5,939 nucleotides of DNA from JAADDK01 sp964425415 (lineage in GTDB: Archaea; Thermoplasmatota; Thermoplasmata; Thermoplasmatales; Aciduliprofundaceae): the NCBI GenBank assembly GCA_964425415.1, contig CAYRMJ010000075.1, positions 1 through 5,939 on the forward strand, in the 5' to 3' direction. Shown piece by piece: positions 1 to 4,747 of the stretch. Position 1 is the first letter of the stretch. The number at the start of each line of letters is the position of its first letter. The position numbers were made by a program, and so were the translations under genes. Under the pieces are notes generated by a model. The model was not told the origin of the DNA and made no database searches. It saw nothing but the letters and a program-made list of their open reading frames with translations.

Positions 1-2
1 AG

Positions 3-116
3 CATGGTAATTACAAGGTTGTATTTACAGCGTTCTCGTTTGAAGCGGTGGAGAAATCCAATTCTGTGAAAGGTGCAAATATGATGCGTGCCATAATCTC
101 ATGGTTGGGGTCTTGA
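3..116 (+). CDS. C-terminal fragment of an upstream protein (5'-truncated)
   Basis: This frame is open from the left edge of the window and ends at TGA 114-116, giving 37 visible residues. It reads GNYKVVFTAFSFEAV near its start and ends in MRAIISWLGS. A beta-strand with hydrophobic residues, then an FxFEA-like turn, then an amphipathic helix ending in WL resembles the last strand and helix of glutamine-amidotransferase-like (ThuA/DUF4350-type) domains, which are often found in archaeal secreted or surface proteins. That family link is recalled from pattern only and is weak. Coding is supported by the protein-like composition and by a stop that leaves 58 bp before the next same-strand gene, which itself has a Shine-Dalgarno site. 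The rest of the gene, and therefore its function, lies outside the window. Confidence 0.6.
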   Translation, partial: HGNYKVVFTAFSFEAVEKSNSVKGANMMRAIISWLGS

Positions 117-160
117 GGATGAGATGCGAAAGTATTATCAGGTCCATTGAAATCCATCTT

Positions 161-168
161 AAGGAGGG
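161..168 (+). promoter_or_regulatory. Shine-Dalgarno site of the membrane protein gene
   Basis: AAGGAGGG sits seven bases (counted from GGAGG) before the ATG at 175. Its presence suggests that this gene is translated from a leadered or polycistronic message, unlike the two divergent genes further right, which lack such a site. Confidence 0.7.
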
Positions 169-174
169 TTTAAA

Positions 175-870
175 ATGATCTCAAAGTTAAGGTTGATAAC
201 AGTAATATCTGTGGCTGCTATAGTGTTAATTGCCTTTGCAATCGTATTTCTGTTTTATCATCCATGGTGTGCTTGCTCAGGTGGTGAGGAAAATTTAAAA
301 CTTGTTGATTACTCAGTTACTGCCGGGGATATTTCTCCCGTGTTAAAATTGAAGTTCTCCCGCTCTCTTGACATGTACACCAGTGTTAAACTCCTTGATG
401 GATTTTTTAAAACCGTAGGTGTTTGGACGGCGCATAATACCACTCCAGGTAGCACCATTCGTATGTTTAATATCAACCCTCCGAACTTAATAGGTCTTTA
501 CCACCTCGTGGTCCTCTGGAAAAATACCGAGATTCTGAATACCTCGCTCTCATTTAAATCTCCAGAGCTGGACGTGATGAATTTTTCAGTGGTCAAGGAT
601 GAAAAAGGGGATACAGTGTATCTGGAGTTTGTGAATCTCACTTTATCGGAAAGTGGAGAATCTCCCTATTATTTCAACAGAATTCGCTGGACTCTTGATG
701 GTCAGGGATCAAGCGAAAAGATACCTCTGGATCATTTCATTGTGGGTAAGGAGAAAACAATAAGATTGAACCTTGCTCAGTATGTGAATAAGGGAAGCCA
801 CGTGCTGGTTGTTCATTTTGATTACTTTGATTTCAATACTGTAACTGTGGTTGTCAATCTATCCGTTTGA
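175..870 (+). CDS. Membrane-anchored extracytoplasmic protein of unknown function
   Basis: I do not recognise this 231-residue protein. Residues about 7-28 form one strongly hydrophobic segment preceded by two basic residues, as in an uncleaved signal anchor that places the rest outside the cell. A CAC pair (C32, C34) follows the membrane segment immediately; it does not fit a clear lipobox. The remaining ~190 residues alternate hydrophobic and polar residues, as in a beta-sandwich, and carry five N-x-S/T sequons (N88, N122, N136, N154, N228), consistent with an N-glycosylated archaeal surface protein. The start is supported by AAGGAGGG at 161-168, seven bases after GGAGG. It follows the truncated upstream gene on the same strand and may be co-transcribed with it. 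It is convergent with the Lrp-type gene and has no evident link to the redox operon. Confidence 0.8.
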   Translation: MISKLRLITVISVAAIVLIAFAIVFLFYHPWCACSGGEENLKLVDYSVTAGDISPVLKLKFSRSLDMYTSVKLLDGFFKTVGVWTAHNTTPGSTIRMFNINPPNLIGLYHLVVLWKNTEILNTSLSFKSPELDVMNFSVVKDEKGDTVYLEFVNLTLSESGESPYYFNRIRWTLDGQGSSEKIPLDHFIVGKEKTIRLNLAQYVNKGSHVLVVHFDYFDFNTVTVVVNLSV

Positions 871-872
871 TT

Positions 873-1295
873 CTACTTTATTCTTTCCATTATTATTGCT
901 GGACAAATGTCTTTCACGCCCCTGAACTTTCCAATCTTTTTAGTTATCAGTGAGAAGAGTTCCTCGCCATCCTTTGTCCAGATTTCACACATTATCATGT
1001 GGTCTCCTGTGGATGTGGCAACCCATTGCACCTCTTCCATCTCCGCCAGTTTTTTTGCCACATCCAGGAGATAACGGGGCTCTGCATCAAGGCCCAGAAT
1101 GGTTATCGTCTTATATCCCAATTTCTCTGGATCAACTTCTATCGTGTATTTTTTTATAACACCACTGTTTTCTAATTCAGAAATTCTTTTCCTTATGGTG
1201 GCTTCTGTAACTCCCAGTTTTTTAGCTATTTCTGTGTAAGGCAACCTTGAATTTTCACGAAGAAGCTCTATGATCTTTTTATCTCTCTCGTCCAT
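873..1295 (-). CDS. Lrp/AsnC family transcriptional regulator
   Basis: This 140-residue protein has the usual length and order of the Lrp/AsnC family. An N-terminal winged helix-turn-helix covers residues ~1-55, with DERDKKIIELLRENSR leading into a helix-turn-helix around YTEIAKKLGVTEATIRKRI (20-38). A linker strand GVIKKYTIEVDP follows, then a C-terminal RAM/AsnC effector-binding domain (~65-138) with the strand TSTGDHMIMCEIW. Such proteins form dimers to octamers, bind DNA next to promoters and respond to amino acids or other small ligands. Two cysteines (C103, C131) lie in the effector domain; a redox role for them is speculation. The ATG has no Shine-Dalgarno site, but a TATA-like box lies ~27 bp upstream, so the message is probably leaderless. 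It is divergent from the stress operon and is the best local candidate for its regulator, an inference from position. Confidence 0.93.
   Translation of the reverse strand: MDERDKKIIELLRENSRLPYTEIAKKLGVTEATIRKRISELENSGVIKKYTIEVDPEKLGYKTITILGLDAEPRYLLDVAKKLAEMEEVQWVATSTGDHMIMCEIWTKDGEELFSLITKKIGKFRGVKDICPAIIMERIK
877..900 (+). terminator. Possible T-rich archaeal terminator of the membrane protein gene
   Basis: A pyrimidine- and T-rich run (TTTATTCTTTCC then TTATTATTG) begins seven bases after the stop at 868-870. Archaeal polymerase can terminate on T-rich stretches without a hairpin. The same bases encode the C-terminus of the opposing regulator, so their composition may simply reflect that coding. 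Weak call. Confidence 0.25.
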
Positions 1296-1318
1296 TATAA
1301 TACGCTATTGCGACATCA

Positions 1319-1326
1319 TTAATAAA
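1319..1326 (-). promoter_or_regulatory. TATA box of the Lrp-type regulator gene
   Basis: Read on the minus strand this is TTTATTAA. Its centre is 27.5 bp upstream of the A of the ATG at 1295. Archaeal TATA boxes are usually centred about 26-27 bp before the transcription start, so transcription should begin at or within a base or two of the start codon, giving a leaderless message. No Shine-Dalgarno sequence is present, in agreement. Confidence 0.6.
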
Positions 1327-1353
1327 GTTTTTCGTGATGGACAGTTTTGTATA

Positions 1354-1381
1354 TCGTACCAAAAATTTATATAGTTCGTAC
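1354..1381 (+). repeat. TCGTAC direct repeat flanking the operon TATA box (candidate operator)
   Basis: TCGTAC occurs at 1354-1359 and again at 1376-1381, start to start 22 bp, about two turns of DNA, so both copies present on the same face. One copy lies just upstream of the BRE and the other just downstream of the TATA box. A protein bound there would compete with TBP/TFB. The hexamer is short and the role as an operator is inferred. Confidence 0.35.
1366..1373 (+). promoter_or_regulatory. TATA box and BRE of the oxidative-stress operon
   Basis: TTTATATA is preceded by the A-rich CCAAAAA (1359-1365), a fitting BRE. The box centre is 27.5 bp before the ATG at 1397, so the operon's first gene is probably read from a leaderless message. 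It lies 47 bp, centre to centre, from the regulator's TATA box on the other strand, so a factor bound between them could affect both promoters. Confidence 0.7.
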
Positions 1382-1396
1382 TCATTACCATGAACG

Positions 1397-1927
1397 ATGT
1401 CAAATATAAAGTTTGGATTGCACAAAATAACTTACGGGATGTACGTGGTCTCATCGATGAGCAATGGCCGTTTAAACGGGCAGATAGCGAATACTGTGTT
1501 TCAGTTAACACCAGATCCCATTAAAATTGCAACCAGCATAAACAAAGAGAATTTGACGCATGAATTCATTGAGAGAAGTGGTGTGTTTACCGTTTCAGTA
1601 CTTTCAACGGAAGCTCCGTTTAAGTTCATAGGTTTATTTGGATTTCGCTCTGGCAGGGATGTGGATAAGTTCTCGCAGGTGAATTATAAAATTGGTAAAA
1701 CAGGCGCACCCATAGTTATGGATTATTCGCTGGCATATCTTGAGGCCAGGGTTGTTGATAAACTGGATGTTGGTTCTCACACCATTTTTGTTGGAGAGGT
1801 TGTTGATGGTGATCGCATTTCTGATGGTGAGCCCATGACTTATGATTATTACCATCGTGTGATAAAGGGAAAAACGCCCAAGAAGGCGGCCACGTATATG
1901 AAAGAAGAAAAGGAGGTGAAAGAATGA
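1397..1927 (+). CDS. Flavin reductase domain protein, Hrb-type electron entry module
   Basis: This 176-residue protein belongs to the flavin reductase-like FMN-binding family. Motifs typical of the flavin domain of high-molecular-weight rubredoxin (Hrb) are visible: NGQIANTVFQLTPDP (27-41), SINKENLTHEFI (47-58), GFRSGRDVDKF (82-92) and GSHTIFVGEV (126-135). In Moorella thermoacetica, Hrb is one chain of flavin reductase plus rubredoxin and passes NAD(P)H electrons to FprA for NO or O2 reduction. Here the chain stops after a charged tail (GKTPKKAATYM then KEEKEVKE), and rubredoxin follows as a separate gene with an ATGA overlap. The likely role is to reduce that rubredoxin; the actual donor (NADH, NADPH or F420H2) cannot be told. 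The ATG at 1397 fits a leaderless start 27 bp from the TATA box. It is the first gene of the operon and probably cytoplasmic. Confidence 0.93.
   Translation: MSNIKFGLHKITYGMYVVSSMSNGRLNGQIANTVFQLTPDPIKIATSINKENLTHEFIERSGVFTVSVLSTEAPFKFIGLFGFRSGRDVDKFSQVNYKIGKTGAPIVMDYSLAYLEARVVDKLDVGSHTIFVGEVVDGDRISDGEPMTYDYYHRVIKGKTPKKAATYMKEEKEVKE
1912..1919 (+). promoter_or_regulatory. Shine-Dalgarno site for rubredoxin inside the flavin reductase gene
   Basis: GGAGGTGA lies four bases before the ATG at 1924 and within the last codons of the preceding gene. It shows that rubredoxin is initiated on its own rather than made only as a fusion with the flavin reductase. Confidence 0.8.
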
Positions 1928-2085
1928 AGTATAGGTGCACAATATGTGGGTATATCTACGACCCTGCTGTGGGTGACCCGGACAGCGAAATTCCTGCGGG
2001 AACGCCCTTTGAGGATCTGCCGGATGACTGGGTCTGTCCCATATGCGGAGCAACGAAGGATCTCTTTGAGCCGGTGGAGGAGTGA
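1924..2085 (+). CDS. Rubredoxin
   Basis: This 53-residue protein is a complete, standard rubredoxin, a small cytoplasmic one-iron electron carrier. Four cysteines bind iron in two knuckles: C5-TI-C8-GY near the N-terminus and C38-PI-C41-GA near the C-terminus. The intervening YIYDPAVGDPDSEIPAGTPF (residues 10-29) and DLPDDWVCP (31-39) with W36 are hallmark family sequence. Its start overlaps the stop of the flavin reductase (ATGA), and its stop is two bases from the fprA start, so the three are probably translationally coupled. It likely takes electrons from the flavin reductase and gives them to FprA; by family knowledge rubrerythrin and superoxide reductase are further possible acceptors. 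No truncation or missing ligand. Confidence 0.97.
   Translation: MKYRCTICGYIYDPAVGDPDSEIPAGTPFEDLPDDWVCPICGATKDLFEPVEE
2076..2080 (+). promoter_or_regulatory. Shine-Dalgarno site that fixes the fprA start
   Basis: GGAGG lies seven bases before ATG 2088 but only one base before an in-frame GTG at 2082. The spacing matches the other genes of this operon only for ATG 2088, so the protein begins MIRKLAEGVY. Confidence 0.75.
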
Positions 2086-2087
2086 GC

Positions 2088-3272
2088 ATGATTCGCAAAC
2101 TGGCGGAAGGGGTATATAATGTGGGGGCGATTGACTGGGAGCGTGTTCTTTTTGACGAGATTGTATCCACACCCCAGGGAACCAGTTACAACTCGTATCT
2201 TATCCTTGGTAAGGACAAGGTTGCTTTGATAGACACCGTGGAACCGGAGAAGGCAGATCAGCTCTTTGCGAATCTTGAAGAACTGGGAATTGAGAGAATT
2301 GATTACATTGTTTCCAACCATGCCGAGCAGGATCATTCAGGCGCAATTCCCGAGCTCCTTGAAAAATATCCCGAAGCGAAGGTGGTGACCAATGCAAAAT
2401 GCAAGGGATTTGAGAAGGATCTGCTTCATCTGAGGGATGAGGATTTCATCGTAATAAATGAGGGGGATACCCTTGATCTTGGGGGTAAAACCCTGAAATT
2501 CGTGATGACTCCCTGGGTGCACTGGCCTGAAACGATGAGCACATTTCTGCTTGAGGATAAAATCGCCTTCACCTGTGATTTCTTCGGTTCTCATGCGGCC
2601 ACCACGCATACCTTTGCGGAGCAGTACGATCGCATATATCACGAGGCGAAGAGGTACTACGCTGAAATCATGATGCCCTTCCGCCAGATAATCGCGAGGA
2701 ACATAACGAAAATTGAAGAATTCGGCCCGAAAATAATTGCGCCCAGCCACGGGCCTGCGTACAGCGATCCGAAGTTCATAATTAACGCTTACAAGGAGTG
2801 GATCTCGCCAAGCACGAAGAATGAAGCCCTGATTCTCTATGTGTCCATGCATGGTTCAACCAAGAAGATGGTTGATGCCCTTGTGGATTCCCTCGGAAAG
2901 TACGGGGTTGAAGTGAAGGTCAGGGACCTTATTCGTTCGGATATGGGCGAAGTTGCAATTGATCTCGTGGACATAACCACTCTTGTAATAGCGACGCCCA
3001 CCATGCTTGCAGGACCGCATCCTCAGGCGGTTTATGCGGCATATCTGGCGAATGCTCTTAAACCAAAGGTGAAGATTGTTGGCATAATTGGATCCTATGG
3101 CTGGGGTGGAAGAACGGTGGATATTCTCAAAGCGAATCTTGGCGCTTTGAAGGTTGAATTGCTTGAACCACTCCTAATCAAAGGTCTTCCAAAGGATGAG
3201 GATTATGAGAAAATAGATGAATTTGCGAAGAAGATTGCGGAGAAGCATAGGGAACTGGGGGTGATGAAATGA
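2088..3272 (+). CDS. fprA: Flavodiiron protein (FprA; O2/NO reductase)
   Basis: This 394-residue protein has the standard two-domain flavodiiron layout. Residues ~1-240 form a metallo-beta-lactamase-like domain with the full diiron ligand set: H78, E80, D82 and H83 in NHAEQDHSG, then H145 (PWVHWPE), D164 (FTCDFFGSH) and H221 (APSHGP). Residues ~246-390 form a flavodoxin domain with the FMN phosphate loop SMHGSTKKM (253-261), ATPTMLAGPHP (302-312) and GSYGWGG (336-342). Family members reduce O2 to water or NO to N2O in the cytoplasm, using electrons that reach FMN and then the diiron site. There is no fused C-terminal rubredoxin, which fits the separate rubredoxin gene immediately upstream. 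Its stop overlaps the peroxiredoxin start (ATGA). Whether O2 or NO is preferred cannot be read from the sequence. Confidence 0.97.
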   Translation: MIRKLAEGVYNVGAIDWERVLFDEIVSTPQGTSYNSYLILGKDKVALIDTVEPEKADQLFANLEELGIERIDYIVSNHAEQDHSGAIPELLEKYPEAKVVTNAKCKGFEKDLLHLRDEDFIVINEGDTLDLGGKTLKFVMTPWVHWPETMSTFLLEDKIAFTCDFFGSHAATTHTFAEQYDRIYHEAKRYYAEIMMPFRQIIARNITKIEEFGPKIIAPSHGPAYSDPKFIINAYKEWISPSTKNEALILYVSMHGSTKKMVDALVDSLGKYGVEVKVRDLIRSDMGEVAIDLVDITTLVIATPTMLAGPHPQAVYAAYLANALKPKVKIVGIIGSYGWGGRTVDILKANLGALKVELLEPLLIKGLPKDEDYEKIDEFAKKIAEKHRELGVMK

Positions 3273-3727
3273 GTCGCGAAGCTCCAGATTTCTGTCTTCC
3301 AGATTATCGTGGCGAGGAACATTGTCTCCATGATTTTCGTGGCAAGTGGGTTGTGCTCTACTTCTATCCCAAGGATAACACATCCGGATGCACCAGAGAG
3401 GCGAAGGAATTCACCGAGATGCGGGAAGAATTTGAAAAGTTGAATGCGGTGATAATAGGTATAAGCAAGGACTCGCCGAAATCACACGAAAAGTTTATAA
3501 AGAAGCACAATCTAAATATATTGCTGCTCAGCGATGAGAACCATGAAGTGATTGAGAAGTATGGTGCGTGGGGCAAGAAGAAGAATTATGGCAGGGAATA
3601 TTACGGCACGATTAGAAGCACATTCCTGATAGACCCTGAGGGGAATATAGTGAAGGAATGGAAGAAGGTTCGTGTTGCGGGGCATGTTGAAGAGGTGCTT
3701 AAAACTTTAAAGGAGGTGGTAAAATGA
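3269..3727 (+). CDS. bcp: Peroxiredoxin, PrxQ/Bcp-like, without the usual resolving cysteine
   Basis: This 152-residue protein has the length and fold signature of PrxQ/Bcp thiol peroxidases, which reduce H2O2 and organic peroxides. The active-site loop is FYPKDNTSGCTREAKEF, with P34, T38 and peroxidatic C41; the conserved arginine is R116 in TIRSTFLID. In most PrxQ proteins a resolving cysteine lies five residues after the peroxidatic one; here that position is K46. The only other cysteines are C9 (APDFCLPD) and C19 (EEHCLHDF), at sites usually occupied by non-cysteine residues. The enzyme could be one-Cys or use C9 or C19 for recycling. It starts inside the fprA stop (ATGA) after GGGGGTGA (3257-3264) and overlaps the next gene in the same way. 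A thiol or rubredoxin-type reductant is not identifiable. Confidence 0.95.
   Translation: MSREAPDFCLPDYRGEEHCLHDFRGKWVVLYFYPKDNTSGCTREAKEFTEMREEFEKLNAVIIGISKDSPKSHEKFIKKHNLNILLLSDENHEVIEKYGAWGKKKNYGREYYGTIRSTFLIDPEGNIVKEWKKVRVAGHVEEVLKTLKEVVK
3712..3719 (+). promoter_or_regulatory. Shine-Dalgarno site for the ferritin-like gene
   Basis: GGAGGTGG lies four bases before ATG 3724, within the last codons of the peroxiredoxin gene, and supports that start and translational coupling. Confidence 0.7.
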
Positions 3728-4212
3728 ATCTGGAAAGTTATAATTTAAAAACGCTGTTGCTCGCCGCCATAAAGAGCGAGATTGACAGCGGGGATGTGTA
3801 CAGGAATCTTGCAAACAGGGTGAAGAACGCCCTTCTGAAAGAGCGTTTAAACTTTCTGGCAGGGGAAGAGGATAAGCATCGCGCGTTTCTTGAGGCGCTT
3901 TACAGGCAGAAGTTCCCCGGGGAGGAGATAGTGGTCCCGGAAAAAACGCCGGTTCCTCTTCCAGAGGTGGATGCCTCTGAGGATCGTTTGCTTAGCGAGA
4001 TAATTGAAGATGCCATGAAGGCGGAGCTCGCTGCGAAGGAGTTTTACGAGTCCCTGAAGCCGCTTCTCCAGGACGAGGAAAATCGCAAGATGCTTCAGGT
4101 CCTTGCCAACATGGAGCAGGGCCATTACGACATTCTTGCCAAAGAACTGGAGAACCTGAAGAATTTTGAAAATTACGACGAGTACTGGCCCATGATGCAT
4201 GTGGGCCCCTGA
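3724..4212 (+). CDS. Ferritin-like diiron protein (rubrerythrin family, COG1633-like, no rubredoxin domain)
   Basis: This 162-residue protein is built from two similar helical hairpins, each with the ferritin-like diiron pattern. The first half has E19 (AIKSEIDSGDVY) and E49-xx-H52 (EEDKHRAFLE); the second has E101 (MKAELAAKEFYE) and E131-xx-H134 (MEQGHYDIL). A proline-rich linker (VPEKTPVPLPEVD, 71-83) joins the hairpins. There is no CxxC pair and in fact no cysteine, so unlike classical rubrerythrin it lacks its own electron-transfer domain. The C-terminus ends in YDEYWPMMHVGP, a tail I associate with archaeal members of this group. Likely roles are a peroxidase or diiron oxidase fed by external rubredoxin, or iron handling; this is inference. 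It overlaps the peroxiredoxin stop (ATGA) and precedes true rubrerythrin by 19 bp. Confidence 0.88.
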   Translation: MNLESYNLKTLLLAAIKSEIDSGDVYRNLANRVKNALLKERLNFLAGEEDKHRAFLEALYRQKFPGEEIVVPEKTPVPLPEVDASEDRLLSEIIEDAMKAELAAKEFYESLKPLLQDEENRKMLQVLANMEQGHYDILAKELENLKNFENYDEYWPMMHVGP

Positions 4213-4225
4213 GGTGAAGAGGTGA
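4211..4225 (+). promoter_or_regulatory. Tandem Shine-Dalgarno sites before rubrerythrin
   Basis: GAGGTGA occurs twice, at 4211-4217 and 4219-4225. The second abuts ATG 4226 but is six bases from ATG 4232. Elsewhere in the operon the gap is four to six bases, so the second copy favours ATG 4232; the first could serve ATG 4226 at a gap of eight. Confidence 0.55.
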
Positions 4226-4231
4226 ATGAAA

Positions 4232-4738
4232 ATGAGAAAGATGGTTAAGAAAAGCTTGGAGGAAGCGTTTGCGGGAGAGAGCATGGCGCATATGAAATAC
4301 TCAATCTTCGCTGAAGTTGCCGAAAGAGAGGGAAAGAAGAACATTGCGCGTTTGTTCAGGGCGATTGCTTACGCTGAGTTCGTGCATGCGAAGAACCATG
4401 CTAGGAATCTGGGATATATCAAAAGCACGCCTGAGAATCTTCAGAGCGCTATAGATGGCGAGACATTTGAAGTTGAAGATATGTATCCCGCTTACCTGGA
4501 ACTCGCAAAATATTTCGGGGAGAAGGGCGCGGAGATGTCCTTCCACTACGCAATTGAAGCTGAGAAGATACACGCAAATCTTTACGGCGAGGCGAAGAAG
4601 AAGGCGGAGAAGAACGAGGACATTGAGGAGAAGAGCATCTACATATGCCCCGTGTGCGGATACACCTATGTGGGTGAGGATCCCCCAGAGAGATGCCCCG
4701 TTTGCAATGCGCCGCGTGATAAATTTGTGAAGTTCTGA
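4232..4738 (+). CDS. rbr: Rubrerythrin
   Basis: This 168-residue protein is a classical rubrerythrin, a cytoplasmic peroxidase that reduces H2O2 to water with electrons from rubredoxin or an NAD(P)H-linked donor. Residues ~1-130 form the ferritin-like four-helix domain with E16 (AFAGESMAHMKY), E49-xx-H52 (AEFVHAKNH), acidic ligand candidates in GETFEVEDMYP (76-86) and E111-xx-H114 (EAEKIHANLY). Residues 137-168 form a rubredoxin-like domain with C139-xx-C142 and C155-xx-C158. Sequence and length match Thermococcales-type rubrerythrins. I chose ATG 4232 from Shine-Dalgarno spacing; ATG 4226 would add two residues (MK) and ATG 4241 would remove three. It follows a related diiron protein that lacks the rubredoxin domain and ends nine bases before the rhodanese-ABM gene. 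Confidence 0.96.
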   Translation: MRKMVKKSLEEAFAGESMAHMKYSIFAEVAEREGKKNIARLFRAIAYAEFVHAKNHARNLGYIKSTPENLQSAIDGETFEVEDMYPAYLELAKYFGEKGAEMSFHYAIEAEKIHANLYGEAKKKAEKNEDIEEKSIYICPVCGYTYVGEDPPERCPVCNAPRDKFVKF

Positions 4739-4747
4739 GGTGAGCAC

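Noticed and set aside
117..174. A promoter for the membrane protein gene, for example TATTAT near 132-137.
   Set aside because: The match to an archaeal TATA box is weak, and the gene may simply be read through from the upstream gene.
1296..1396. A SurR-type site (GTTnnnAAC) as known for redox control in Pyrococcus.
   Set aside because: I do not find this pattern in the intergenic sequence.
1390..1512. Short plus-strand frame from ATG 1390, seven bases before the flavin reductase start and out of frame with it.
   Set aside because: It has no Shine-Dalgarno site, runs only about 40 codons inside a well-supported gene, and its translation looks like no protein family.
1911..1927. A sequencing error or programmed -1 frameshift joining the flavin reductase and rubredoxin into one Hrb chain.
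   Set aside because: No classic slippery heptamer is seen at the junction, and rubredoxin has its own ATG and a well-spaced GGAGGTGA. The rubredoxin begins exactly where free rubredoxins begin.
2082..2087. GTG 2082 as the start of fprA.
   Set aside because: It would overlap the rubredoxin stop and sit one base from GGAGG. ATG 2088 has the spacing seen for the other genes.
1634..2852. Long minus-strand open frames opposite the flavin reductase, rubredoxin and fprA.
   Set aside because: They lie wholly or largely antisense to genes with complete family motifs, their translations have unlikely composition, and no start signals precede them.
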